A DNA stretch of 64,000 bases from Cloeon dipterum (Eukaryota > Arthropoda > Insecta > Ephemeroptera > Baetidae): the NCBI RefSeq assembly GCF_949628265.1, contig NC_088790.1, positions 23,750,545-23,814,544 on the forward strand. The letters are read 5' to 3'. The translations under genes and the position numbers were made by a program. Shown here piece by piece: positions 1 to 12,149 of this stretch (the first letter of the stretch is position 1; every line of letters begins with the position of its first letter). The notes under the pieces are model-generated. The model was not told the DNA's origin, did not search any database, and saw only the letters and a program-made list of their open reading frames with translations.

Positions 1-724
1 CTCGGAGCCACCAGAAGCGAGGAAGTCCACCAAGCGCTGGCGTTTCTACGTCTTCAAGGGAGAAGAGACGCTGCCCACGCTATACATTCACAGACAGAGC
101 GCCTATTTGATAGGTTAGTCCACTTTATATGAAATGCAAAATTTTCCAGGAAATTTCCTTAATATCAGATTGGCTGGAAAATTGCAAATTGTCTTAAATT
201 AATTGCTCCAATTTTTCTCAGGGGTGTTTTTTTTACATAAAAAGCCATTTTATTAGCTTGTAGGCTAAATTTCAGAAAAAAATAATCGATTTTTTCCCTC
301 CCTTGCTGAAAAAATTCTAATTGACCTAATTCTGCAAGTACTCAGATAAAAACATCTGTGGCTACGCACAACCTGAAGCTTATTTCTTAATTTTGAAGGT
401 AAAGACAGACGCGTGGCAGACATTCGACTGGACCACCCGTCCATCTCTGCGCAGCACGCGGCCCTGCAGTACCGGCTGGTGTCAATCAAGTCTGATGATG
501 GCGTGCGCTCCTTCAAAGCCATTCGGCCGTACATTATTGACCTCGAGTCCTCCAATGGAACCTTCCTCAACAACAAGAAAATCGAGCCAAAGCGTTACGT
601 GGAGCTGAAAGAAAAGGACGTGCTTAAGTTTGGATTCAGTTCGCGTGAATATGTGGTGCTGCACGAGCACAGCCAGGACAATGACAGTGCTGAGGAAATC
701 GTTGACGAAGGCCCTAATGCTTAA
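1..724 (+). CDS. SNIP1: SNIP1 (Smad nuclear-interacting protein 1), 3' part
   Basis: FHA-domain nuclear protein; the family acts in spliceosome/RNA processing and in Smad/NF-kB co-regulation. Two exons are visible: 1-113 (open at the window edge, codons start at position 2) and 399-721 plus stop 722-724. The 285-nt intron runs from GTTAGT to TTGAAG. The joined protein reads EPPEARKSTKRWRFYVFKG, then YIHRQSAYLIG, then KDRRVADIRLDHPSISAQHA. The FHA signature follows as LESSNGTFLNN, with KFGFSSREYVVLHE at the C-terminal side. These are the conserved SNIP1 segments, so the family call is firm. The N-terminal, usually basic/RS-rich part lies upstream of the window. The C-terminal tail is short and acidic. 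Codons 399-410 join GGT-AAA-GAC-AGA across the junction. Confidence 0.95.
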
Positions 725-1352
725 ATTAAATAAATTACACGGGAGAATTGATTTTTAACTGCTTTGTGTGATTTAAATTCTATTTTATTTAAAGTTCTGT
801 CCATCTGGTATTTTTAAAAAATATCCAAACTGCATAGAATATAAGTATATCATTTTTAAAAATCTGATACTATGATAAAATTTTTTTATGGTCAAAAAAA
901 TGGCTGCAGTCCATTTTTCAGCCTTAAAAAGTAAAATTCAAAGCTTTAAATAATTAAAACATTTAAATCAAACAATTCAAGAAGCGGAAAATCAATTTAA
1001 AATCTAAAAAGACTATTCTTTTAAAAAATTTCAAACATTTTGATTTTAAAACGTCATTGGTGCAATATTGTCAAACTGCTGTAAGAGACCAAGTTATTTT
1101 AAAAAAACTGAACAAATTTTTTATACTTTTATAATTATAATAAATTTGCAACCATTTAAAATTTCTCAATGCTCTGTAAAGTGGTAACAAACAACCTGAT
1201 TACTTCATAAAATGTAGGTTTATGCATTGCAAATCCAAATAACAATCCCTGCTTTCACAAAGATGATGAGATTAGGTCAGACTGGGGGTCAAGTGATATC
1301 TGCTGCTGGATTAACTTTTCGCCAGTCTGTCACCAATTGAGTGGAGGAAAAC
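725..1352. other. Intergenic, AT-rich
   Basis: This stretch holds the SNIP1 3' UTR and the promoter/leader of the LRR gene. It is strongly AT-rich and I see no ORF, repeat or motif worth naming apart from the AATAAA near its left end. Confidence 0.6.
729..734 (+). terminator. Poly(A) signal AATAAA of SNIP1
   Basis: AATAAA lies 4 nt after the SNIP1 stop codon, which implies a very short 3' UTR. This is motif evidence only. Confidence 0.5.
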
Positions 1353-3041
1353 ATGCGGTTTTTCCGCCTTGTTGCATTTTTCTCGTCCTTGGGGCTCCTG
1401 ATGGTCTCAGGATCCTCAACCCCAAAGTGTCCTGATTCGTGCACCTGTCCCGAGCACCCTGAGGATCTCTTCGTGATCGACTGCCCCGGACTGAGCGCCT
1501 TGGTTCTTCCCAACAACACCCTGCAAGTGGACTGCCTGCAGGACTTTGACCCTGACAAATTTCCGGGAAAGTTTCCCTCCGCCCCTGAGGTGTCCCTGAC
1601 CAACTGCCCGCCAGACGCGTTTTCCTCCGACCTGACCAAGAGCCTGTTCCTGCGAAACCTATCCAAGCCAACCTCCAGGGTTAGGCTGGGCAGCTGGCCG
1701 AGTTTGCAAAAGCTGGACGTGTCGCACAATGAGCTCGAGTTCCTCTCCTCCAGGTTTTTGGAAGGGATGAACGGCGTTGTACAGCTCGACCTTTCCAGAT
1801 GCCGCCTCCTCTTCATCTACCCCTCTGTCTTTAAAGATTTTTCGCTTCTGCAGGTAGGAAAAACAATTTGTTTATTTTATTTTAAGTTTGTTTCCTCTTT
1901 GGATAAAAATAGTTTTCTTAGTTATTACAAATATTTGGAATTAATTAAAAATTTAATGGGATTTCTAAATTAAATTATAATTGTGCCATCTTTAGGGCAA
2001 TTTTTTCATTACATAATTTTCTGGTGTTGATTACAAAGTGTTAGATTTTAAATAATGACTTGAGCAATTAAGTAATTTTAAATAATTGAGAGTTAAGTTA
2101 TCGTTACCTTCCTCTGTATTGTAAATATTGTTAAAAACAATTATATTTTTTAGGAGCTGTACTTGGAAGACAACAAGCTGACCGAAATCGAAGATAACCA
2201 ATTTGGAGAGTTGTCCAGTTTGTGGCTGCTGCATCTGTGGGGCAACCGCCTGTCCCGCTTGGAAAACAACTCGTTCTCCGGGCTGACAGAGCTGCGGCAG
2301 CTCGACCTGTCGCACAACCGGCTCTCCACCATAAACCCGGTCATCCTGGCCCCTCTAAAAAAATTGCAGCACCTGGACCTGTCGCACAACAGGTTCCAGT
2401 CGCTGCCAGGCAACCTGCTGAGGCACAGCTCCAAGCTGCAGGTCTTCAAATTCGAGCACAACCTGAAACAGAGTGTCCGCAATCCTGACGCCGAGTGGCT
2501 GCAGACGATTGAGATTCCTCAGGGCTTCCTGTCGGACCTGCCCGACCTGAGACGCGCCTCCTTCGCCGAATCCGCGGTGGCCGTTGTGCCCAGGTTCCTC
2601 CTTCGAGGCTCGGCCAGCCTGACGCACCTGAACCTTAAAGGCAACCGCCTGACGACCATACCTAAATTCTTCCTGCTCGACGCCGTGCAGCTCAGGTGGA
2701 TGGACCTCAGCCATAACCAGCTGTCCAGCGTGACTGGCGACCTGCTCTCAGGACTGTCCACCAGCCTGCTCTACCTGAACGTCAGCAACAACCGGCTGAG
2801 CTCTCTGCCACCGGGAGCTGTCTACGAAAGTGTCCACGTCCTGGACATGAGACACAACGAGCTGGAGACCCTGTCTAATGACGTCACTCAGCAGCTCAGG
2901 AAGAATGTCGATTTGAGGGAGTTGTTCTTTGTGCAGGGCAATCCTTGGAATTGCAAAGATAGAAATACGGAAGAGTTATTCAAAATTGTTGTCCAGATTT
3001 TGGACAAGGGAGTCGCGTCAGACTTTGAAAGTGGCTGTTAA
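1353..3041 (+). CDS. Secreted leucine-rich-repeat protein
   Basis: Two exons, 1353-1853 and 2154-3041 (stop at the end), are split by a 300-nt phase-0 intron (GTAGGA...TTTTAG) and give 462 aa. The first ATG at 1353 is chosen because it starts a clear signal peptide (MRFFRLVAFFSSLGLLMVSG). A cysteine-rich LRRNT-like cap follows (CPDSCTC, then a second Cys pair near residues 40-65). About ten LRRs run from residue ~100 to ~410, with consensus units such as LRQLDLSHNRLSTI, LQHLDLSHNRFQSLP and LTHLNLKGNRLTTIP. The C-terminal cap is NPWNCKDR and the protein ends ESGC. There is no transmembrane segment or obvious GPI signal, so I infer a secreted extracellular protein. The repeats resemble Toll/chaoptin-type ectodomains, but no signalling domain is present and I cannot assign an orthologue. 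Confidence 0.88.
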
Positions 3042-3860
3042 TGCGACAAATAATAACACTGGAGTATGATTATTTATTGAATTATGATTGTATAGAATAT
3101 TTTAAATTAAAAGAGAATGGAAATCATTTTGAAATCTACTCGATTGGACTCCAAACTCTCAGATTAATTTAAAACCATATTTCCAAAAGCTATTTTTTAG
3201 TTTTTAGTACTTGAAAAAAAATTGTAAATGTCCTTACAGATTAAGTTGGATGAGAAAATAAATTCATGTGATTCAAATTTTGATAGATGATTGTAAAATC
3301 ATTTTTAGTCAGAAGACATTTTTTATCAAATTGATTGACAAGTTTAGTCGCCTATCAAATTCTCATTAATTCCAATTTTATTTCTAATTTGAGATTTTCT
3401 GGAACGGTATCCATCAAAACTCAATTAAATATTAGATTTAATAGCATTGATCCCATTAATTTAACTCCACAAATTAATCACAAAATTTTCCCAAAAATCC
3501 TAGTTATTTCATTGAACAGTTTTAATCTATTTATTAATAGCAACATCCTAAGAGCAGCAGCTGGTAACAATTAAGATTTTCCTTTTTTAAATGTTTAACA
3601 GAGCCGCTTTTATTCCTTGTTTGACATTAATCTGCAAAAATGGCAGCAGCAGATGAAAATACGAGTTTACGCAATACAATCGGTGTTAATATAAAATTAA
3701 AAAACGTTATCTTCTCTCTTACGGTCGTACATGTATGAAAATTGAAAATGACTCAAAGAGGCAACAATGGAAAAGAGAACGCGTTACGGAAAGGTACGTA
3801 AAATTGGGAGAAAACTAGTTTGCAGTCTTCTTTGATGCGAAGTCTCACTCCAAATCACGA
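3042..3860. other. Convergent 3' UTR region (LRR gene / MTMR14)
   Basis: AT-rich sequence between two convergent genes. TTTATT near 3608 is a minus-strand AATAAA and could end MTMR14. The open frame at 3335-3574 (+) is Asn/Ile-rich, lacks any recognisable domain and is best explained by base composition. Confidence 0.5.
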
Positions 3861-6800
3861 TCAAGAATGCGCAGTCTGGAAAATGCCGACTCTTTCGGCA
3901 AAGTTCCCGAAAATAGATGTCAGGCTGATTCTCTCCGCAGGCACCGGCGTCATCGAGTGGTAGATGTTGAAAAACAGGCTCTGCACCGCTTTCAGTTTCT
4001 CTTTCCTCCTGATAATTCATTTAAGTTAGATTTTTGAACAATGTGACCAATCAGATGAAAAACTTACGTGTGGGGGTATTCTCCTAGGATCGGGTCCGTT
4101 GCGCAATTTTCATTTTCGATCACTGTGATGCTTGAGTTAGCCATGTCCTCCGCAGCTTTAATCGTCATCATGCTGCTAGATATTTAGAAAATAAAAATTA
4201 TATAGCAGTTCTGTTGGTACATTTTCCAATGTAACAAAATTGATATAAAAATCCGGTTTGGACAGTTTTGTTTAAATTAGAAAAGTAAGAAAGAACAAAT
4301 TAAAATGAGTTTAAAACGTTTTTCAGATTTTCCAACAGTAAAAAATTGGAACTCTTCCAAAAACTACTGCAAAAATATTTTAAAATCTCACCTATTCCTG
4401 GCAAAGACAACTGAATCAGCCATTCCGCATGAGGTGTATCCTGTGCGAAAACTGCCATGGTCTGTGATGATCTGCCAACTGATTAAATAAATTAATTTTA
4501 ACAACAAGCAGTACAAAAAAAGCTTTTGTGCAAACCTTCCAGCCACGGAGCCGTTTGAGTCGTGCCGACTCCTGATCCTAGCCCTTGGAACTGCCACAGG
4601 ACTGGAATGTGATTCGACAGGCCGTGGGCTTGAAATCTGGATTGGACTAGACGACAGATGATCACATGTGCTCACTACTTCAGACTCTGCGGGTTTTGAT
4701 TCTGTTGGCATAACAGATGGCTCCCACGTACATTCACTCGCTGAGCTCGCCCTGAAAAAAATTGTCCTATTTTAATACATTTCTTAAGATACAGATTAAA
4801 AAATTAATTACTCCTATAATTGCAAAACTGAATCAGCCCAGAAATTAAAAAAAAAACAATTAGGATTTTTAACCAAATTTTTCTGAGCTGACCGGATAAC
4901 TTTTAATTGAATTTAATTCTTCCAAAATAATTGCTGATGAAATTTTAAAATCAGGGTTATTTATTTTGTCTGCGGACTTTTCCAACGATATTATTTAAAC
5001 ATAGAATTACCCATATTGAGATTGCTCCATATATGCTGGTAGATTACTGTACACAACCGGTTGCTCTTCGCTTCTGCTTGAGCTTAGACTGCTTGAAACC
5101 GAACTTTCCTGGGTGTAAAGGATCTTCTCCTCAAGATCATCAAAATCGGCAAACGAGGACGACTCGGACTCGTGCCTGGCGGAAGTGCTGACCATTGGAG
5201 ACCGCTTCCTTGGCCTAAATTCACAAAAATAATACAATTTCTTCATTTTCCACGCCATAATATACAGTAAAGCAAAGGCCGAACCTCTTCCCTATGTTCC
5301 CGTTTAAAAAACAACAAAGTTGCGAATTTTGGCGCGAAACCCCAGAAATCAACGCGTTTCGTCCCGGGGAGGCATATTATCAAGTCAGAAATCAAATTTA
5401 AAAAAAAAACAGTTTAAAATAGCGCAAGGGGCGTCGGCAGCGGTGGAGGCAGGCGGGGGCGGCAAAGAGGCCTTAAAAGCGTAGAATTTTATGGCGAGTC
5501 TGATAAACTTTGGTTGTTTACTGTGCGACCCATAGCGGCCAATTAATTTTTAAAGTCCAAAAACGCCCGTGCTCAAGGGGCGGAAGCCGGTTGTTAATTT
5601 GATTAATTACCTGAGGAGACTAAATTCATTTTCGGAGAGGTGAGTGAGGAAGTGGAAGCAGAAAAAGAGTATCTCCTCGCCTCTGCTCAGTCTGTCAGAA
5701 AGGTGGTGGCCAAAGAGCATCCAGTCGTAGGCCAAGGTGAGGTAGAGAATGTCCGCCGCCGACAGCGACTGGTGCGCCAAGTTGTCGGCCCACAACGACA
5801 GCCGCAACAGGCTGATGAACAGTGGCGTCCGGTCCCAACCACTGATGCAGTGCAGCAAAAGCCCGTCGTTCGACTCGTGCACGTACGACAGGATCAACAG
5901 CATGTAGTTCTTCGTCAGCTCAGTCAAGTCCCATTTCTGGATCACATTTGGATAATTATTTAGGATTAATTTTGACAGATTGAGAAAAATAAAATCAAGG
6001 TTCTGAAATGCAAAAAATGCCTATTTATGGAGCTGATAAATTGAATGCCCTTTTATGGTTTGGTAAAATTTTCATTAGTACCAGTAAACAAATTTAAAAA
6101 CAAGTTGATTTGTTTTTTTAACAATATGAATTATCTTCTGATGAGATATAAAAATGCCGAGCAATTATTTAGAGCTTAATAGAGCTTTTATCAACTATTT
6201 TGTCCAAAAGAAAATAAATTTGTTTTTCCTGGAAAATAAATACATTAATTTGAAGCTCCCATTTATGAGAAAAAATATTTCTAACAATTTATTGAGCTGT
6301 TCTATTTCACAAGAAATTATTGAGAAAAAAAATCAGTATTAATTACCTGATATTCGCTCCAGTCTAGTTTCAGTTGTGACAAAAAGTCGTCTTCAGGAAT
6401 GTCGAGCCCAGTGTCCACCTGAGGATCGCTCCAGTTGTACAAGAGGCCATCGCTGCAGTGCGTATTGTCTCGAAACTCTTTGAAAAATTCACAACCAGGA
6501 TAGGGAAGAGACAAAATTTTGAAGTCGTTGTATCTGTTTTCTTTGTCCACCTTTTCCGAAGAGGTAACACTGTGAAATTTGAATAGTAAAATACTTTTAT
6601 TTAAAATATCAGGGTATAAAACTCACTAAACACCAAATTTGATCTTTTTCTTCTCCACCATGAAGTCGATGATGGTCCCAATATTGAGCATTTTCAGCAG
6701 TTTAATGTCTTTGTTGCGCACTTTATCAAACAACGGCCACTCTCCGGGCTTTAAGGCATCGATGTCCGCTTCCTCCTCCAAATCGTCTTCGTGTTCAACG

Positions 6801-7737
6801 GTGCTTGGTGGCGAAGGCGAATTATTGCCGGAAGAAGAAAAGAAGAAGTTGAATCCACAGCGTCCGTACAGCTCAGGCCCACCAGATAGAGTAGACGACC
6901 TGGAAAATAATTTCAATATAAAAATAATCTTTGGTGCTGATTGACTGAAGCTCTCACCTGCAGATGTGTTTGCCGCGGTAGAGAATAACAGGCACCGGAA
7001 ATCTGGACCTGCACCTGGCAATGCGGGCTTTCGAAATGGCATCTTTCATTTTGGCAGCGTCGAGAGTGCCTTCGTAAATAGTAGATGGCTGCTCGGAACT
7101 TGATGCATGCTTCTCACTCTCGAGAACGATCAGGTGACTTGGGTAGCGGCTGCTCAACTCGCCAGTCGAATTATCAATATACTGTCAAGAGAATTCTTGT
7201 TAATTCAAATTTCTGGTGAGTTAAAAAATTGTTTTACCGAGCACTCATAGTCCAGGGACACCAAATGAATGCATTTGTTCATCGCCTCCGTAGCCTGTTA
7301 AAATATGAAATGATTATTTCAATCAAAATGAAAAGAATTAACCAAACAAAATTTCATTTGTAATTCTTGATATAATTTTATCGAAATACTAATGCTTTGA
7401 AAACATCATAATTAGTGATAATGGTTTTTCTTGTGAGCTTAAGCTGCATTGAAACTGCTGGAATGATACGTAAATGATGTGTACATAATGACGTGTGCAG
7501 TTTTAAACACACACGTGCAATAAATATTTTTTATATTCCCATTTAAACCGTCACAAATTTAAAAAAATTCATAACAATTTCAGGTCTTTCAAATTAAAAT
7601 TAAAATGTTTAGATAAAGTGACAAAAATGTTATCTTACGACGGGGTTGGTTTCGCTTGCTCTGTATGTTGATGTGGAAAAATAGTGCAGCAGCTGCTGCA
7701 GCTCCTTAATCAAAGTCCTGCTGCCGTCCATTCTCAT
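3861..7737 (-). CDS. MTMR14: Myotubularin-related phosphoinositide phosphatase (MTMR14/Jumpy, EDTP)
   Basis: The family dephosphorylates PI3P and PI(3,5)P2 and limits autophagy and endosomal traffic. Eleven exons, from high to low coordinate: 7639-7737, 7238-7294, 6958-7181, 6627-6899, 6347-6569, 5611-5936, 5011-5214, 4536-4751, 4392-4478, 4068-4175, 3861-4008. They total 1965 nt, i.e. 654 aa plus stop, close to the usual ~650 aa. The catalytic P-loop HCISGWDRTP has its Cys at about residue 322 and Arg at about 328. Other family segments are SSEKVDKENRYNDF, LPYPGCEFFKEF, LDWSEYQ and, near the C terminus, SWQIITDHGS and the RKEKLKAVQSLF helix. An acidic Ser-rich linker (exons 7-8) is poorly conserved, as is usual. 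The start ATG (7735-7737) has a second in-frame ATG two codons later. All intron phases agree. Confidence 0.95.
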
Positions 7738-8790
7738 TTATCCGTGATAAGTCGATTTGAAGAACAGACCTCTACTGCTGAACATATTTGGCTGTAACGT
7801 ACAACAAGGAACAGAATTATTCGACTGAGAAAATAAATAGAGAAAGCTCTGCGTCTTACGTGTGATCTTTTACAGAATCAAAATATGGGGAATTAAAATC
7901 AAGGGAGACACGAATAAGTGACAGCAGCGCCGTTAGAAAAGCGCCACACTAAGCAGCAGCTGACTGCTAGTAAGACAATGAAATTTCGCGGACCAATCAT
8001 GGCCTGCTATGCGCACCTTCGTGTAAAGAAGACTTAGCCTCTGTTGCGCATTTGTGTTTCCAAATGTGAAAATCTGCCAAAGACACCCGTGATTTATGGT
8101 TCATTCTATTTTTAGCAGAAATGAAATTCTGACTGCTGTTTTCTCGGATTAAAATACAATGCCGCTTCTAAAACTGACATTTGCACGGTAGACAAATTTT
8201 CGGTGCGAATAACAGGTTTGGTTCACCGTTCACCTCACGCTCGGATGATTGCAGCGCTATTCAAATTACGTCTTTGAAGCTGGGAGCGTGAGATGAGATC
8301 TCTCCCGAGACTGGAGATGCAGTCGAGACACACGACACCGGCTGACCAGATAACATGCTGTGGCAACGCAGCAGGCAACCAGGGTGAATAGCATCTCGTG
8401 TGTTTGTGGTGTCGCACAAGACAAGACGCACAAGAAGTTCAATTAACTTGGACTTGAGAGGTATTTACGTAAGTAGTCAACTCTCTCGCCCGTTCCTTGC
8501 ATTGCACGCAATTACCCTTTGATCCCTGACACGCAAAGAATTTTGGTTTGCGCTGCTCCATTTGGTAGATAATTTTTTTCAAATCTAGACCGTTGATTGT
8601 TGTGGTTGCTATGATTTGAATGTATCATTCACAATTTTGCCACCAATTATTATTATTATAATTGCAAGCACGCAATTGAAACCTAGAAATTATTTAATTT
8701 TATTTATTATGAAGGTTAATTGTGAATTTTCAACCTGTTGCACCAATTTTTTCTTATTTGAAAAAATGTTAGTATGTAACATTCGCATAA
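7738..8790. other. MTMR14 upstream/5' UTR and intergenic
   Basis: Contains the MTMR14 leader and presumed promoter, less AT-rich than the flanks. No domain-bearing ORF is seen. The short minus frame at 8235-8417 has no support. Confidence 0.5.
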
Positions 8791-8930
8791 CGTCCTGGTC
8801 CCGGCAAAATTGCGCAACGTTGAACAAACACCCAAATTTTCATTGTCGAATTGATTGTTTACCTTTTCTTTCAACAAGGAAATTCGCGTTTGGTTGTTGA
8901 AAGTTACACAATTTTGCCGGGACCAGGACG
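8791..8930. mobile_element. 140-bp MITE, intact copy (CGTCCTGG family)
   Basis: Begins CGTCCTGGTCCCGGCAAAAT and ends with its inverse (...GCCGGGACCAGGACG). The terminal inverted repeats are about 28 bp and extend into TTGCGCAAC / GTTACACAA. It has no coding capacity. A second, interrupted copy lies at 16673-17181. I cannot see a clean target-site duplication here, so the superfamily is not assigned. Confidence 0.75.
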
Positions 8931-9059
8931 GTAAATTATGTTATGTATTGTATTTTTATTCTTTGACGTTTGTCACAAAAAGTGAATGTCAGCTTTAGAA
9001 ATTGATGTAGGTCCAAAAAATAATATTTTTCGTGTCTTAAACATCAATTGTGTTTACCG

Positions 9060-10490
9060 CTTTTTTTAAGGGGGTGCAAGGGAGTGCTTTGTTAACTAAG
9101 AGAGCTATTTTCTTTACAATTTTTTCTTCAGGGTTTTTTGAGGAATTTTTTTGCTTTCAATTGGAAGGATGACCCTGCATTTCTCACATGCCCGAAATAA
9201 CTCTCTTTTGTAAAAAAAGTATCTTTTCCTTTGTGCGCGGAGGTGTTTTCATTTTACTGGATCTATATGCCTTCAAGTATAGCAACAAACAGGTATGTTG
9301 TCCCTGTGGCTATTGTTGCCGAAAGTTAAGGATCATAACAATAGATGCACTCAAAAAGGTCAGATTTATTTATTTTCTGTATTTTCGTCTCCTTGCACTG
9401 ACAATGAGAGGGTTATTTTGACAAGCAATTGTCATTTATCTTTCTGTCGCTTCTCAGAAGCTGTCAGTTTAATCTGCTTACTACCTGGGTTTTTCTCCAT
9501 TGGTTTTTAAGGATGTTTGCCGCTCATTTTCTTGCGTAAGAAATGAATTTATTCCATTTTTCTTCTGTGAAAATTGAAAATATGCCGTCGGAGTGGTCAA
9601 AATATCCTACACGGTGCAGATATTTTATTTAAATTTATATTTTGCTGCCCCAATTTGTCCGAAAATTAATCTGACAATTTTTCAAGTCGTTGTTATATGC
9701 TATAATAATTAGAAAATTGTTGAGTAATAAGGTAAAAACAATGCCTTCAAGAAACTGGCAAAAATTGAAAGAAAAACTGTTTTTTACCTCTGAACTTTGC
9801 ATTTTTTTTAAATGCTAGTTTTTGCAACCGTGGAAACTGCTTTTAAACTGAATTCCTCTTTCGTGAAACGCTGTATTTTAGTGTTCCTTTTACAAGAAAT
9901 CTTGAAATGCTTTAAAAAAGTGGATCGATTCAGGGCGACAATTGAAAATTGTTTGAATTAATTGTTGGATATATTAAACAGTTAATCGATAAACAATTTG
10001 TTCCACATTTTAAAATAATCAAAAACGGACTTTTTTGCTACCGTAAAAATTCAAAATTTTCAATTTTTCTCCAAAATTTACAGCGCTTGACCGCATTTTT
10101 TCGACAGATTACGATTGCTCTCGTCGAGGCTTTTGGGTTTCTCAAAAGGCTTGGCTGTTTTATAATCCGGATTCGAATTTTGGACAAAATCACTGGCAAT
10201 CGAGATTTGTGCGTGACGAATTGCGGAATTTGAGGCGAAAACGTGGGTGGTTTCGGTGCAAACCATTTGTGGCACGGGCGTGGAAAGCAAATCTGAAAAA
10301 AAATATTTTTTTCGCCTTTTCTTCCCTGGTTCTCTTCCCCGTGGTACATGTTACCAAATTTTATTTTCGGAATTCCTGTTTTATACCCAGATATCGAGCA
10401 GAGGTATCGGTTTTATGAGAAACGAGACAGAATCGGGTTTTTTGTTCGGTAACAGGGAAGGGAACTAGGGAAGGGAACCAGGGAGGAATA
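9060..10490. repeat. Composite dispersed repeat, copy 1
   Basis: Several segments recur elsewhere in the window. About 9420-9820 matches the reverse complement of 16590-17470 (family X: GTGCAGATATTTT, TTTATTCCATTTTT, TTTTTCAAG). About 9840-10150 matches 18290-18580 (family R: GAAACGCTGTATTTTAGTGT, GATTGCTCTCGTCGA). About 10140-10320 matches 17710-17880 (AAACGTGGGTGGTTTCGGTG). The segment order is rearranged relative to copy 2. No intact protein is visible. Confidence 0.65.
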
Positions 10491-12149
10491 GGTGAACAAA
10501 TAGATGTTTTCATTCTGCGTGCGTGCTGTTTAATTAGCGCGCAGCACAGCAAAAAAAAATTATAATTTATAATTTTAATTAAAATTGAAATTTGACATCT
10601 TTTACTCCAAAAATTTTTTTTTTAGACATTTGCATGGAATGAGCCGGGATTTTCCGGGAAGTTGTTTTCGAACCCGGGAAAATGTAAACTTGGGACAAAA
10701 AAATAATCCCGATGGACGCTCTACTCTACAGTCGGCCCGCGCCCGGAAAGGGGACACGCGAGTACTTTTCTTATTTGACGCTTGATAAATTAAGAGATAA
10801 TTTGGCTATTGATAATAGGGCAAATCTCTAGGCTGCAGGAGCCCTGTGGCCTTTGGCCTAGAATAGTCAAGGGATGGACCCATTAGTTTTGAACATTACC
10901 TTAAAGCCTTGTTGTATAGAGTTGCTGCTCACAGGGCTGCAAGGGAGGGAGAGAGATAGAGAGTGCGTGCTTCACTGGCGGTGGTTGAGACGGCTCTGCG
11001 ATTCCTAATACAAAAAACAGTCACCCTGACAGTGAACCTTTCCCTCTCCCCCTTAATAGCTCTCTGAAGGCCAAGTATCGTGTATCGGTTACAATTGTAT
11101 TGATCGCTACATATCGTCAGGGTAAATCCTGACAAACAAAGCAGAAATCATATTTCTGGGAATTGGGTTGAATTTTATTGAATTGTTTAATTGCGTGGAT
11201 TTAAATAAAATGCATGTCATGCGGATTTTGAGAATATTACCCTGTGAAAATCAGGGTTCAAAACCCTCATTTTTCTGGTAAAAAACTTCATCTAGGAAAA
11301 TTTTGTTTTGTTTTCTGCAATTTTGAGCATCTTTCTGAAACACGTGCGTTATGCATTTTTATTGCAGACCTAAAATTCTCACGATTGTCGATGGATAATC
11401 AAAAGTAGGGATTTTACAAAAACAGTATAAAAGCATACGCTTCACCAAAAACCGAAAATTTTAACTCGTCGTAATTTACAAAAACGCTCTATCAAATAAT
11501 AAAAATAATTACATAAATGGGACCTTTTCGGGGTTAAATTTTGAAAAATGCGGAAAACCCTAAAACTGGTGTTTTTTAGCTGCTGTTTTCCGCAGAAAAC
11601 CAGGACGCATTTTTGTGCATTGCGCATTTTAAAATTGAATAATCCTGGTAAAAATGTAACTAAAATTAAAAATTTTATTTCAAATTTGACAAATAAAAAA
11701 GGGTTGAAAAATAAAGATACGTGTGCATCCGATTTCCAGTTAAGCACCATGAATTATGCAATTGACCGACTTTGTATTTGAGTGCCTTTTTTAACGTAAT
11801 TTTATTTATTATATCTCAAGAAATTCTACTCAGAACCTATTTTTAAAAAAAAAATATTTTAACACCTTTTCAATGATTTTTCCCATGGAAAAAAAATCTT
11901 TGAAAAGGTGGCCAAAAAAGTGCGAAAATATGTGTTGGTGGTCCGTGGGTGAGTGGGGCTAGTGTTTTTACTCCACCATAGAGTGCATGCTTGTCCATAA
12001 GTGTGGCTTCAGCTGTGGAGTTCTATTTTCTGCTTGTTCTAAATTTAAGCATGTTTGTCTCTTGGTCGCCATTGAGTTGACCGTGCTGAGCCGCGCCGTG
12101 TGTGAGTGTGTGTGTTGGTGTGTTCGCAGGAGGATGGACGCCCGCAGCC
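10491..12149. other. Intergenic upstream of the Rho GEF
   Basis: Mostly AT-rich with no supportable gene. From ~12000 it turns GC-rich and GT-rich (GTGTGTGAGTGTGTGTG). TTCGCAG at 12123-12129 could be a splice acceptor, so the Rho GEF may have further 5' exons upstream. Confidence 0.5.

Noticed and set aside
8235..10552. Short open frames between MTMR14 and the Rho GEF
   Set aside because: Most fall inside dispersed repeats that also occur at 16560-18660 with different stops, so they are not conserved coding sequence.
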